Shown piece after piece: positions 34,529 through 43,857 of a stretch of DNA of 48,742 bases. Source of the DNA: Bacteroidales bacterium H4 (GTDB lineage Bacteria > Bacteroidota > Bacteroidia > Bacteroidales > Muribaculaceae); contig DAAP01000008.1 of NCBI GenBank assembly GCA_001701165.1, positions 1-48,742 on the forward strand, written 5' to 3'. Every line of letters starts with the position of its first letter. Position 1 is the stretch's first letter. The position numbers and the translations under genes are program-made. The notes under the pieces are model-generated. The model had not been told where the DNA came from and made no database searches. It worked only from the letters and a program-made list of their open reading frames with translations.

Positions 34529-34559
34529 TCCGGCACCTTGGTTCAAAAAAACGATAAAT

Positions 34560-35759
34560 ATGCTAAAAGGCAAGAATATAATACTCGGCATAAGCGGCGG
34601 CATAGCTGCGTACAAGTCCGTATATCTTCTCCGTCTACTTGTAAAAGCCGGAGCGCAAGTACAGGTAATCATTACTCCTAACGGCAAAGAATTTATCACA
34701 CCGGTGACGCTGTCCACCCTAAGCGGACGGCCCGTCATCAGCGAATTTTTCACAGCCAACACCGGTCAATGGAACAGCCATGTTGATTTAGGGTTGTGGG
34801 CAGATGCGATGATAGTGGCACCGGCAACAGCATGCACTATGGCCAAGATGGCTAATGGTGTGGCCGACAACATGCTTGTGACCACGTACTTGTCGGCACG
34901 CTGTCCCATATTCGTGGCCCCGGCCATGGATCTTGATATGATGGCACATCCATCTACAGTACGCAATATTACACTTTTGCGCTCGTATGGTAACCATATA
35001 ATAGAGGCAGCTTCCGGTGAACTTGCCAGTCACTTATGCGGCAAGGGACGTATGGAAGAGCCTGAAAAAATTGTTGCCGCCCTTGACCTTTTTTTCGCAA
35101 AGGAAAAAGACTACAAAGGGAAGAAAATCATGATAACAGCCGGGCCGACTTACGAGAAAATCGACCCGGTGCGTTTCATAGGTAATTACTCCTCAGGCAA
35201 AATGGGCTATGCCTTGGCCCGAGCGGCGGCTGAGCGAGGTGCCTATGTCACTCTTATCAGCGGACCGGTGAGCCTGACAATGGACCATCCCGGAGTGAAA
35301 GTTGTGGCAGTCGAGAGCGCAAGAGAGATGCTGGAAGCATCTCAAAAAGCATTCGAAGGCTGCGATATGGCAATTATGGCTGCGGCCGTTGCCGATTACG
35401 CACCCGAGACGATAGCAGACAAAAAAATCAAGAGAGAAACAACAGGTATAGATTGCATACGCTTAGTTAAAAATCCCGACATAGCAAAGACGTTAGGTGG
35501 AACAAAACGCCCTGAGCAACGTGTTGTCGGCTTCGCTCTCGAAACAAACGATGCCGAAGCAAATGCCATGGCCAAATTACGCCTTAAACAGTTGGATGCC
35601 ATTGTCCTTAACAGCCTGACCAATCCCGGCACATGCTTTGGAGTCGACAACAACCAAGTAACTGTTATGACGCAGGACGGTACAATACTGCAAACCGAAG
35701 TCGAAAACAAAGCTATCATAGCAGATAAAATACTTACAGCGCTTAAAAAGCTATTCTGA
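34560..35759 (+). CDS. coaBC: Bifunctional phosphopantothenoylcysteine decarboxylase/phosphopantothenate-cysteine ligase
   Basis: 399 aa from the ATG at 34560; the longer reading would overlap the exonuclease gene and has no family similarity. The CoaC half binds FMN (LGISGGIAAYKS, residues 9-20), has the catalytic His74 (SHVDLG), the PAMD segment (121-124) in place of the PxMN seen elsewhere, and Cys160 in the LCGKGRMEEP flap. The CoaB half begins with TAGPTYEKIDPVRFIGNYSS and ends with NSLTNPGTCFGVDNN. Together they convert 4'-phosphopantothenate to 4'-phosphopantetheine for coenzyme A. Confidence 0.96.
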   Translation: MLKGKNIILGISGGIAAYKSVYLLRLLVKAGAQVQVIITPNGKEFITPVTLSTLSGRPVISEFFTANTGQWNSHVDLGLWADAMIVAPATACTMAKMANGVADNMLVTTYLSARCPIFVAPAMDLDMMAHPSTVRNITLLRSYGNHIIEAASGELASHLCGKGRMEEPEKIVAALDLFFAKEKDYKGKKIMITAGPTYEKIDPVRFIGNYSSGKMGYALARAAAERGAYVTLISGPVSLTMDHPGVKVVAVESAREMLEASQKAFEGCDMAIMAAAVADYAPETIADKKIKRETTGIDCIRLVKNPDIAKTLGGTKRPEQRVVGFALETNDAEANAMAKLRLKQLDAIVLNSLTNPGTCFGVDNNQVTVMTQDGTILQTEVENKAIIADKILTALKKLF

Positions 35760-35779
35760 AATTAATTAGACGCAAGTAT

Positions 35780-36709
35780 ATGAAGTTGTTCTCCACACGT
35801 TTAATTATTCCTGTCATAGTGTTGGCCATAAGTATGGCCAACGCCATAAGCGGATATGCCCAAGAACTCAACTGCAAAGTAGAAATAAACTCCTCGCAGG
35901 TCCAAGGGACAAACAAATCCATGTTTACGACATTGGAACAGGCTATAAACGAGTACATGAACACCAATGACTTCACCAATGCCAAATTTGCCGTAAACGA
36001 AAAAATCGACTGCCGACTGTTCTTCACAATAAAAGATGTAAATGACAACGTTTTCACCGGCGACCTTCAAGTGCAATCCACACGTCCGGTATACAACTCC
36101 TCATATACGACCACTATATTAAACTTTAAGGACACAAAAATCGAATTCACATATCAGGAAAACGAACCATTGGTGTTTTCGAAAAACTCGATGGAAAGCC
36201 AGTTGACCGCCATACTCAACTTCTACGCCTACTTGATTATTGCCATGGATTCGGATACATTTGAAAGCAGAGGTGGTCAAGCATTATACGACCAATTGCA
36301 ACAGATTGTTCAGTGGGCACAATCTTCGGGCGAGACTGGGTGGAAAGCCTTTGAAGACACCAAAAACCGTAGTGCCGTATTGGCTGCACTAACAGACCAA
36401 AAAACCTCTTGCTTCAGAGACTTACTCTATGCATACCATCGTCGTGGTTTGGACGAAATGGCAACGTCTCCGGACAAAGGCAGAGCCAATATTACCGCAT
36501 CTTTGGATAATTTGCAAAAGGCTTTCGATGTAGCTCCGATGTCCGTCGGACTCTCTATGTTCAAAGATGCAAAGCTTGACGAATTGGTCAATGTCTATTC
36601 AAAGGCTTCGACAGAAGAGCGCACCAAGGTCTACGAGATACTGCAGAACATATATCCAACAGAACAAAGCCGTCTCGACAAAATCAAGAATCCGCCGACA
36701 AAAAAATGA
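35780..36709 (+). CDS. PorD-like DUF4835 protein
   Basis: 309 aa with a signal peptide (about residues 1-28, ending ISGYAQ) and the strongly conserved DUF4835 beginning ELNCKVEINSSQVQGTNKSM. Further family segments are FFTIKDVNDNVFTGDLQVQS, TRPVYNSSYTTTILNFKD and ILNFYAYLIIAMDSDTF. In Porphyromonas the homologue PorD is reported in connection with type IX secretion. The coaBC-porD-recN order is common in Bacteroidetes. Its presence fits the sorting-type tails on three other proteins in this window. The stop overlaps the recN start by 4 bp. Confidence 0.9.
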   Translation: MKLFSTRLIIPVIVLAISMANAISGYAQELNCKVEINSSQVQGTNKSMFTTLEQAINEYMNTNDFTNAKFAVNEKIDCRLFFTIKDVNDNVFTGDLQVQSTRPVYNSSYTTTILNFKDTKIEFTYQENEPLVFSKNSMESQLTAILNFYAYLIIAMDSDTFESRGGQALYDQLQQIVQWAQSSGETGWKAFEDTKNRSAVLAALTDQKTSCFRDLLYAYHRRGLDEMATSPDKGRANITASLDNLQKAFDVAPMSVGLSMFKDAKLDELVNVYSKASTEERTKVYEILQNIYPTEQSRLDKIKNPPTKK

Positions 36710-38376
36710 TAGGGCATCTACATATATCAAATTATGCGCTTATCTCATCCTTGGACCTAAATTTTGGCCCGGGGATGAACATCATTACAGGCGAAACCGG
36801 AGCCGGCAAGTCGATAATTTTGGGCGCATTGGGCCTTGTAATGGGAATGCGAAGTGACAGTAAGGCAGTACGCACAGGAGCTACAAAGGCGGTTATCGAA
36901 GTTGAATTCGACATTACCGGACTTGTCGAAGTCTCGACATGGCTCGACAAAAATATTGAAGACAACCCTTCGGGCGTATGCATTATGCGCCGAGAGATCT
37001 CGGCTAAGGGCAATTCGCGTGCATTCATAAATGACACGCCAACAACACTTGACCAAATGCAAACGTTGTCATCAATGTTGTTGGACGTGCATACCCAACA
37101 TCAAAATCTATCATTGTCAGACAATCGTTACCAACTATCTGTGATAGACTCTGTTGCCGGGACAAACAATGTATTAAAACAGTATCAAGAAGCCTATCAT
37201 ACATATCGACAAGCTTTGGATGAATATGCCCGTGTCCGAGACACCGCCGAGCGCTACAGGGCAGACGAAGAGTACATTGCCTACCAGCTTGAGCAGATCA
37301 ACGAACTCGGACTTGTGCCACACGAACAAGAAGACTTGGAACGTGAACGCGATCGTGCCGCTAATGCCACTACAACGAGAGAGCATCTCGAGGCGACCAA
37401 CAATAGCCTAAATACCGGTGATGGAGGGATTACAGCAGCATTGACAACAGCTATAGAACATTTAGGCCAACTACAAGAGAACTATGACGATGCTTCAGAC
37501 CTCGCGTCCAGACTTATGGGAGTACAGACCGAAATAAACGACATTGCAGATACTGTGGCCGATCATCTTGCCGCCATGACGGTCGACACAATGCCGCTGG
37601 AGGAAATAGAAGACAGACTATCAAAGATATATTCGCTGGAAACACGCCATAATGTCGAAACGTCTGACATGCTGATAGAGCGTGCGAAACAATTGCAGGA
37701 ACGCATAGACATCATACATGACAACAATGGCACACTCGCACGTCTTGAAAACAACGCCAAGCAGGCCAAGAAGCAGGCTGTAATTATCGCACGTCAATTA
37801 ACAAAGATGCGAACCGAGTCAGCCTTAAAATTCGGTGAAACACTTGTTGAATTAGCCCGACCATTAGGTCTATCCAACCTTAGATGCGACATCCTGATAT
37901 CCAAAAGCAAGTTGACTCCTTTTGGCATGGATCAGATAGACTTTCGTTTTGCCTTTAACAAAAACCAACCACTGATGTCGGTAGGCAAGACAGCGTCAGG
38001 CGGCGAAATATCACGATTGATATTGGCAATAAAAGCCATAGTAAGTGAATATGCCAATATGCCGACTTTGATTTTTGACGAAGTGGACACCGGTGTGTCG
38101 GGAGAAATCGCGACACGTATGGGAAGAATGATGGAAAAGATTTCGAGGCATACGCAGATCATTGTCATAACGCATTTGCCGCAAGTCGCATCACAACCCG
38201 GGAGACACTTCTGCGTTTACAAAGAAGACGATGAGACATCAACAAATACGAATGTAAAACAACTGACGGAAAAAGAGCGCATAGACGAAATAGCCAAAAT
38301 GCTTGGTGCCGGCGCGGGAGATAATGCTGCACACAATAATGCTGTCAGTCTTATAGAAAGCAACAAAACGGCTTGA
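36706..38376 (+). CDS. recN: DNA repair protein RecN
   Basis: 556 aa SMC-like ATPase for double-strand break repair. The Walker A motif is GETGAGKS (29-36) and the Walker B region is DEVDTGVSG (from residue 458). The ABC signature lies in SVGKTASGGEISRLILAIK, and HQNLSLSDNRYQLSVID is a RecN-specific segment. The central residues, roughly 155-370, are coiled coil. An ATGA overlap couples it to the porD-like gene. Length is standard (about 550 aa). Confidence 0.96.
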   Translation: MIGHLHISNYALISSLDLNFGPGMNIITGETGAGKSIILGALGLVMGMRSDSKAVRTGATKAVIEVEFDITGLVEVSTWLDKNIEDNPSGVCIMRREISAKGNSRAFINDTPTTLDQMQTLSSMLLDVHTQHQNLSLSDNRYQLSVIDSVAGTNNVLKQYQEAYHTYRQALDEYARVRDTAERYRADEEYIAYQLEQINELGLVPHEQEDLERERDRAANATTTREHLEATNNSLNTGDGGITAALTTAIEHLGQLQENYDDASDLASRLMGVQTEINDIADTVADHLAAMTVDTMPLEEIEDRLSKIYSLETRHNVETSDMLIERAKQLQERIDIIHDNNGTLARLENNAKQAKKQAVIIARQLTKMRTESALKFGETLVELARPLGLSNLRCDILISKSKLTPFGMDQIDFRFAFNKNQPLMSVGKTASGGEISRLILAIKAIVSEYANMPTLIFDEVDTGVSGEIATRMGRMMEKISRHTQIIVITHLPQVASQPGRHFCVYKEDDETSTNTNVKQLTEKERIDEIAKMLGAGAGDNAAHNNAVSLIESNKTA

Positions 38377-38395
38377 CAAACAGCCACGATATAAC

Positions 38396-39151
38396 ATGGA
38401 ACAAGATAATTACATATACGGACTTAGAGCAATAATCGAGGCAGTAGAGGCCGGCAAACAGATAGACAAGGTGCTTCTAAAGAAAGACCTGCAAGGAGAA
38501 TTAGCCGGAGAGCTTCTTGACGTATTACGCCAATACCGCATTCTTACCATGCGTGTCCCGGTAGAGCGAATCAATCGTATCACGCGTAAAAACCATCAAG
38601 GAGCTTTGGCCATTCTGTCGGCCATAGAGTATAGCCGTGTGGGAATTATTGTCCCCGAGTTGTACGAACTGGGTCGTCTACCATTGATGATAGCCTTAGA
38701 CGGAGTCACAGATGTGCGCAATTTCGGCGCAATTGCGCGTACCGCCGAATGTTGTGGCGTTGATGCAATCATCATACCCGCGCGAGGCAGTGTGTCTGTC
38801 GGCGCAGATGCAGTAAAGACATCTGCCGGCGCGTTGCTTCGAATGCCGGTTTGTCGTGAGCGTAATATGGCCAGCGCCATCAAATTCTTGCGAGACAACG
38901 GATACCGCGCAGTTGCTGTATCAGAGAAAGTTGAAGTGAACTACACCGAGATAGACTATACAGTCCCCACAGTATTTGTCATGGGCGCAGAAGATGTCGG
39001 CATTTCTGCAGAAGTCATGCGTGAATGTGATACTATGGTTTCAATCCCAATGTTTGGCCAAATACAATCCCTAAATGTATCCGTAGCTGCAGGCATAATG
39101 ATGTACGAAGCTGTGCGTCAGCGCCTCAAATCGGATATGGAAATACTGTAA
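38396..39151 (+). CDS. rlmB: 23S rRNA 2'-O-methyltransferase RlmB (SpoU/TrmH family)
   Basis: 251 aa SPOUT methyltransferase. A small N-terminal substrate-binding domain (YGLRAIIEAVEAGKQIDKVLL, residues 8-28) precedes the knotted catalytic domain. The three SpoU motifs are DGVTDVRNFGAIARTAE, VFVMGAEDVGIS and IPMFGQIQSLNVSVAAGIMMYE. RlmB methylates the ribose of G2251 in the 23S rRNA. Other TrmH-type 2'-O-methyltransferases share these motifs, so the exact target is by closest family. It is the last gene of the rightward dnaN run and converges on tatD with only 17 bp between stop codons. Confidence 0.88.
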   Translation: MEQDNYIYGLRAIIEAVEAGKQIDKVLLKKDLQGELAGELLDVLRQYRILTMRVPVERINRITRKNHQGALAILSAIEYSRVGIIVPELYELGRLPLMIALDGVTDVRNFGAIARTAECCGVDAIIIPARGSVSVGADAVKTSAGALLRMPVCRERNMASAIKFLRDNGYRAVAVSEKVEVNYTEIDYTVPTVFVMGAEDVGISAEVMRECDTMVSIPMFGQIQSLNVSVAAGIMMYEAVRQRLKSDMEIL

Positions 39152-39168
39152 TGGTCTTTTTGCTGCGG

Positions 39169-39996
39169 CTAAAAGCCAAAGATGCGGATTGAATTGTGTG
39201 ATGTAGTATCGGCAACGCATTTAATATCTGAGCCTATTGCAGAAGCAACACTTGCCGCTGTTGCTACAATATATGCGCTCTCGTTACGCCGCCCGCGATA
39301 TGGCACCGGCGCGAGATAAGGCGAATCGGTCTCGAGAACAATGTTCTCCGGCCAAATTGCCGACAGAATGTCAACGATGTTGTTATGCTTAAATGTTACG
39401 ATGCCGTTGATACCAAAGACTGCATTGTAGTTGCAAAGTATGCGTTCTACATCGTGAACTGTTCCGGCAAAACTATGAAAGACAAAAGACAGGCCCTTAT
39501 AGTCTTGTAAGACTTCAAGCAATTGGTCAAGTCCGTCACGGCAATGAAGTATTACAGGTAACCCATAACGTTCGGCCCAATCCAGTTGAATGTCTAAAAT
39601 CTGCATCTGTTGACGTTCGAATGTCTTATCCCAATATAGATCTATACCAACTTCACCCACAGCGATATATCCTCCATTGGTTAGCTCTGCAGCTACGCGA
39701 GCCAAATCATCATCCAATGTTTCCAATACGATTTCGGTAGGATGCAGTCCCATAGCCATGCGTATATTATCAGGAAAGCGTGCAGCCAAAGCTTTCATGG
39801 GTTCAATAGTAGATACATTGACATTCGGAAAGATCATACGCAACACACCTGTGTCAATAGCCCGTTGAGTCACACCATAGCATCCATCTGCATTTGTATC
39901 CATTAGAAAATCGTCAAGATACAGATGCGTATGCGTGTCCGTAAGATGCACTTCCGATGGTAATGGGGCAGGAGGCGCTACTAATTTTTTGCTCAT
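39169..39996 (-). CDS. TatD-family metal-dependent hydrolase
   Basis: 275 aa TIM-barrel hydrolase. Metal-binding segments are DTHTHLYLDD (His22, His24), AVGEVGIDLYWDK (Glu), VILHCRDG (His) and ETDSPYLAPVPYRGRRNES near the C-terminus (Asp). TatD proteins act as 3'-5' DNases or related phosphodiesterases. There is a short N-terminal extension of about 15 residues (MSKKLVAPPAPLPSE) before the barrel. The start overlaps the stop of the upstream polyprenyl synthase gene by 4 bp, so the pair is co-transcribed. Confidence 0.92.
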   Translation of the reverse strand: MSKKLVAPPAPLPSEVHLTDTHTHLYLDDFLMDTNADGCYGVTQRAIDTGVLRMIFPNVNVSTIEPMKALAARFPDNIRMAMGLHPTEIVLETLDDDLARVAAELTNGGYIAVGEVGIDLYWDKTFERQQMQILDIQLDWAERYGLPVILHCRDGLDQLLEVLQDYKGLSFVFHSFAGTVHDVERILCNYNAVFGINGIVTFKHNNIVDILSAIWPENIVLETDSPYLAPVPYRGRRNESAYIVATAASVASAIGSDIKCVADTTSHNSIRIFGF

Positions 39997-41003
39997 GCTT
40001 GGCGTTGGCTTAGGTCAGTGGCAAGAGACCTGAAATAGTCAGAATGGACATTGCCAAGAGCCATACGATCCAATGCGCTTATGGCGCGTTGTGCGTATGC
40101 ATCAACAAGTTGCTGACACTTAACATCCAAATCCAAACTGCGATATATGGACTTAACCGACTCTATTTTTTTCGTATCATCCGTTTTTGCGTCTAAGGCA
40201 GAGCAGATATCCTCGCGATTACCTTGTTCCAAAGCGGAAATTAGAAGCCAAGTCTTTTTCTTATTGAGGATATCGCCACCTATTTGTTTGCCAAATAAAA
40301 CCGGGTCTCCGAAGGTGTCGAGTAAGTCGTCTCTTAGTTGGAATGCCAAACCTAAATTGTCGCCAAAGTCATAAGCAGCCTTACATGCATAGTCTGAGGC
40401 CTTGCCCAACATAGCGCCGATACGGCACGCGCATCCGAGCAATACAGATGTCTTAAGGCGTATCATACGAATATACTCGTCAACGGATACATCATCTCGA
40501 TCCTCGAATTCCATATCAAGTTGTTGCCCTTGGTATATCTCAAGAGCCGTTTTTGTGAACAATTCGAATATGCATCGGCCTGTATCCCCGGGCATACTAT
40601 TCATATATCCGGAAGCAATAGTAAGCATTGCATCACCGGAGAGGATGGCAACATTGTCATTCCATCGTCGATGAACCGAGGGGCGGCCACGTCGCACATC
40701 GGCGTTATCCATGATGTCATCATGTAGTAGTGTAAAGTTATGGAATAACTCTATACCAATAGCGGAGTCAATAGCATCCATTGCATCGGCACCACAAGCC
40801 ATGGCCATTCGAAGAAGCAGAGTGGGGCGCAGTCGTTTGCCTCCGGACTCTATGGTGTAGTCTATAGGTGCGAACAACGCAGATGCTTCGGTCGGGTATG
40901 GTATATTGAACAAACGTTCGTTAAAAGCGTCAATGACGCGATCAAAATCTTGTGAGCCCGGACGGCAAATCCCGGTCGGACGGTCGTTCTCAAGTGTCGG
41001 CAT
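39993..41003 (-). CDS. Polyprenyl diphosphate synthase
   Basis: 336 aa trans-prenyltransferase. The first aspartate-rich motif is DDIMD at 95-99, within LLHDDIMDNADVRRGRPS, and the second is RDDLLD at 224-229, within FQLRDDLLDTFGD. GGKRLRP (54-60) binds isopentenyl diphosphate. The enzyme chain-elongates allylic diphosphates with IPP. Residues before the first motif (FHNFTLLHDD) suggest a short- to medium-chain product such as FPP or GGPP, but chain length cannot be fixed by eye. It overlaps tatD by 4 bp and lies 28 bp after a lipoprotein gene. Confidence 0.92.
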   Translation of the reverse strand: MPTLENDRPTGICRPGSQDFDRVIDAFNERLFNIPYPTEASALFAPIDYTIESGGKRLRPTLLLRMAMACGADAMDAIDSAIGIELFHNFTLLHDDIMDNADVRRGRPSVHRRWNDNVAILSGDAMLTIASGYMNSMPGDTGRCIFELFTKTALEIYQGQQLDMEFEDRDDVSVDEYIRMIRLKTSVLLGCACRIGAMLGKASDYACKAAYDFGDNLGLAFQLRDDLLDTFGDPVLFGKQIGGDILNKKKTWLLISALEQGNREDICSALDAKTDDTKKIESVKSIYRSLDLDVKCQQLVDAYAQRAISALDRMALGNVHSDYFRSLATDLSQRQA

Positions 41004-41031
41004 ATATATTTTTGCTTAGTTTTTTTGGATC

Positions 41032-41607
41032 TTAGTTATATGTGCGTTTAATCGTTGCTGCAAATTGGTCTTTACCCGATTGGTCCAGCAATTCCATTAT
41101 GCGTTGAACAAGCACGTTATCACCATCTTCAAGATACTGAGCTATCTTATAAGGCGGTAGCGTGACGACAATCCAATGTGCTTTCTCATCCATGTCCATA
41201 GCGTCAAAACGACGTTTTATAGCCGCCATAAGCTCTGATACAGTTGCTGTGTCTCCACTTTCGGAGATAAAGTTAAACATGGCATGAGACAAATCTACGG
41301 AATGATAGGCAAAAATACTATCGGCAATCTCGTCGACTGCATGTGTCGCATACAATGCCATTGCTCGTACGCTCATAGACGAATCGTTGAAGAGCCCGCA
41401 AACATCATTGCGGAAGCAGTCGTCATAATCGGACAGCATGTTTGCTCGGAATGTACGAATGTCCGCATATGAGCCTTTAATTGCTAATGCGTAAACAGAG
41501 TCGGCCGCGTCATTCGGGGCTAAACCATTAGCATTAGAGCAAGACAACATGGGACACCATGCCGATATGACTATTACGGCTAAATATAAATATGTGTTCA
41601 ATGACAT
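41032..41607 (-). CDS. Uncharacterised lipoprotein
   Basis: 191 aa from the ATG at 41607, which begins a lipoprotein signal peptide (MSLNTYLYLAVIVISAWCP) with lipobox PMLSC. The mature part is helical and acidic (DSVYALAIKGSYADIRTFRA, then SVRAMALYATHAVDEIADSIFA). It has no recognisable domain. It is the first gene of a leftward unit with the polyprenyl synthase and tatD and faces the divergent dacB gene. Function unknown. Confidence 0.7.
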   Translation of the reverse strand: MSLNTYLYLAVIVISAWCPMLSCSNANGLAPNDAADSVYALAIKGSYADIRTFRANMLSDYDDCFRNDVCGLFNDSSMSVRAMALYATHAVDEIADSIFAYHSVDLSHAMFNFISESGDTATVSELMAAIKRRFDAMDMDEKAHWIVVTLPPYKIAQYLEDGDNVLVQRIMELLDQSGKDQFAATIKRTYN

Positions 41608-41671
41608 AAGGCGTTTTGGCTGTCGCTTTTGGTGAAATATATGTAAAGATACTAACAATTATTGAATATCA

Positions 41672-41702
41672 TTTGGGGATAGCATTTTTTTTTGTACTTT
41701 CG
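41672..41702 (+). promoter_or_regulatory. Likely promoter of dacB
   Basis: TTTG (41672-41675) and TACTTTCG (41695-41702, one mismatch to TAnnTTTG) are 19 bp apart. A long T tract fills the end of the spacer. The dacB ATG is 55 bp downstream. Confidence 0.5.
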
Positions 41703-41756
41703 CTTTGTATTTCTGCTCAATAGGCCGAAATACATATAATGTTTTTTGCATAATTT

Positions 41757-43139
41757 ATGACCGCAATTATATATAGATTAGCAAATTATGCGATAGGAAT
41801 GGCGCTTTTGGCTATGCCCGTATCGGTTATGGCGCAGTCCATCGGCATTGCAGGCGAAAAAAGTGCATCCATTGGCATATACATAAAAGACCTTCGTTCA
41901 AACAAAACCATAGTCGCAAAGGATATTGAACAAGGTTATATCCCAGCAAGTGTAACCAAGGCAGTGACAACCGCATCGGCCATGACATTGCTTTCGGAAG
42001 ACTATCGTTTTGAAACAATAGCAAGACTTAGAGGAGCTCAATCGAGTTCGCCGGCGGTATGGAATGGAGACATAGAAATCATCGCATCGGGAGACCCGAC
42101 CCTTGATTCGGACAATTTCTCGGACAATAGAGGATTGGTCGATTCTATTGTTTCTTCACTCAAGTCAATGGGTATTGTCCGGGTGACCGGCTCAATACGC
42201 CTTATAGATGAAGACGTTCCACAGCAGGGCCCGGTTGAGAAATGGGAAATTGACGATGTCGCTTATACATATGGGGCCGGATGGTATATGTTTAACTGGG
42301 AAGACAACATTTACCGACTGAATACTACCACACGCGAGACTACGCCGTATATGCCGAATTTAACCATAAAAAAAAATAAAAGCAAACAGGGCACTCGCAT
42401 TATACGTGGCTTCGGCTCTAATGTCTTGAGCGTGTATACGCCTTCGACGTCAAAAAACAATTACATATTCTCAACCATGCCTTATCCGTGGATTGCCTTT
42501 GAATATTCATTACGCAAATCCCTGACGGATGCCGGCATCGAAGTAGGACATAAATGTAAATGTGACGATAACGACGACAAAGATGATGTCGAGACCATAT
42601 ATTCCCGTTTCTCGCCACCAAGGGACTCTGTATTGGGTTCGTTGATGCGCCGTAGTGACAATATGTACGCAGAAGGTATCTTGCGCAGCTTTGCTCCGGC
42701 CGAAGATCGTTCCGAAGCCCTTGCCAAGGAAATGGAGCTATGGAAACAACGCGGCATTGACATGCAATATACCAGAATATGGGATGGAAGCGGACTGACG
42801 CGTGCCAATCGACTGTCCCCATTGACTTTGGGCAATATATTGGAATATATGGCACAACATAAAGATTCGACAAAATATATTAAGCTTTTTCCTGTATCAG
42901 GCGTAAGCGGAACTATGAAATCGTTTATGGACGAAGCACCATATAAGGGACGACTTGCATTCAAAACCGGTAGTGTAAACGGTGTGCAGTGCTATGCCGG
43001 ATACGTGATAGATAATATTGAGTCATGCCATCCCTCGCATGTAGTTGTAATAATGGTCAACAACTTTTATTGCACAAGGAAGCAATTGAAAAAAGCTTTA
43101 CAAAAATATCTATTGAAGCAGTTGAACGAGATAATATAA
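41757..43139 (+). CDS. dacB: D-alanyl-D-alanine carboxypeptidase/endopeptidase (PBP4, S13 family)
   Basis: 460 aa with a signal peptide (MTAIIYRLANYAIGMALLAM to VMAQ). The three penicillin-binding motifs are present: SVTK at 65-68, SDN at 300-302 and KTG at 403-405. The DacB-type insertion domains between the first two motifs (IIASGDPTLDSDNFSD and onward) are evident. It trims or cleaves peptidoglycan cross-links in the periplasm. The length is typical for S13 (about 450-490 aa). A rightward run with a hypothetical gene and rsmI follows after 13 bp. Confidence 0.94.
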   Translation: MTAIIYRLANYAIGMALLAMPVSVMAQSIGIAGEKSASIGIYIKDLRSNKTIVAKDIEQGYIPASVTKAVTTASAMTLLSEDYRFETIARLRGAQSSSPAVWNGDIEIIASGDPTLDSDNFSDNRGLVDSIVSSLKSMGIVRVTGSIRLIDEDVPQQGPVEKWEIDDVAYTYGAGWYMFNWEDNIYRLNTTTRETTPYMPNLTIKKNKSKQGTRIIRGFGSNVLSVYTPSTSKNNYIFSTMPYPWIAFEYSLRKSLTDAGIEVGHKCKCDDNDDKDDVETIYSRFSPPRDSVLGSLMRRSDNMYAEGILRSFAPAEDRSEALAKEMELWKQRGIDMQYTRIWDGSGLTRANRLSPLTLGNILEYMAQHKDSTKYIKLFPVSGVSGTMKSFMDEAPYKGRLAFKTGSVNGVQCYAGYVIDNIESCHPSHVVVIMVNNFYCTRKQLKKALQKYLLKQLNEII

Positions 43140-43152
43140 TACCGCAGACGAT

Positions 43153-43857
43153 ATGAAGCAAATGATTAATGCACTATTAAAGTGTAATATTGAGATCGAA
43201 GGACTTTTAAGAGTTATCGAAAGCCGTGACTCAAAATATGCAAGAGATGTACTATCCGAAAAGATAGAAGTCTTCAATACATTGTATGCGACCATGAGCC
43301 GGTCATACCCTGTAAGTGTTGAGGATGTACCGATTGAGACAGAAGAAACACTAATTCAATCGACAGAAGAAACACCCCAAAGCTCGGCCGATGAACCGGA
43401 AGCGTGCCAATATGCGAAGGACAACGATACAGACATTGCAGCTGCACCATTGCAAGTTTCGGCGCGACAGGAATTGGATGCAACGGACAACAAAACCCCG
43501 ATAGAGGAAAATCAGACGCAAACGAAAGCCTCCTTGACTCCGGAGTCACCTCAAACTGAGCCAAACGTTTCTGTCGCGGAACGTGACGACTCGCTACGTA
43601 TGGATGAATTGTTGTCCAGACGTGAAGCACAAGATTTAAGAAGGGCATTCACGTTGAATGACAAATTCCGCTATCGTCGCGAATTGTTTGATTCAAATGA
43701 CGCACTGTTTGCAGATACACTGAATACACTCTCAGCCATGCATAGTCTTGACGAAGCTTTGGATTATCTATATAAAGATATGGGATGGGATCCGGAAGAT
43801 GATAATGTAAAAGATTTTGTGGCCACGATAACCAATCATTTCAACGCGATAAAATGA
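43153..43857 (+). CDS. Hypothetical protein conserved beside rsmI
   Basis: 234 aa. An N-terminal helical part (about residues 1-55) is followed by a low-complexity, Glu/Gln/Thr/Pro-rich linker (about 58-140). The C-terminus is a well-ordered helical domain with LSRREAQDLRRAFTLNDKFR, FDSNDALFADTLNTL and LYKDMGWDPEDDNVKDF. The C-terminal segment looks like a conserved Bacteroidales family of unknown function. There is no signal peptide, so it is probably cytoplasmic. It overlaps rsmI by 4 bp (ATGA at 43854-43857), implying translational coupling. Confidence 0.75.
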   Translation: MKQMINALLKCNIEIEGLLRVIESRDSKYARDVLSEKIEVFNTLYATMSRSYPVSVEDVPIETEETLIQSTEETPQSSADEPEACQYAKDNDTDIAAAPLQVSARQELDATDNKTPIEENQTQTKASLTPESPQTEPNVSVAERDDSLRMDELLSRREAQDLRRAFTLNDKFRYRRELFDSNDALFADTLNTLSAMHSLDEALDYLYKDMGWDPEDDNVKDFVATITNHFNAIK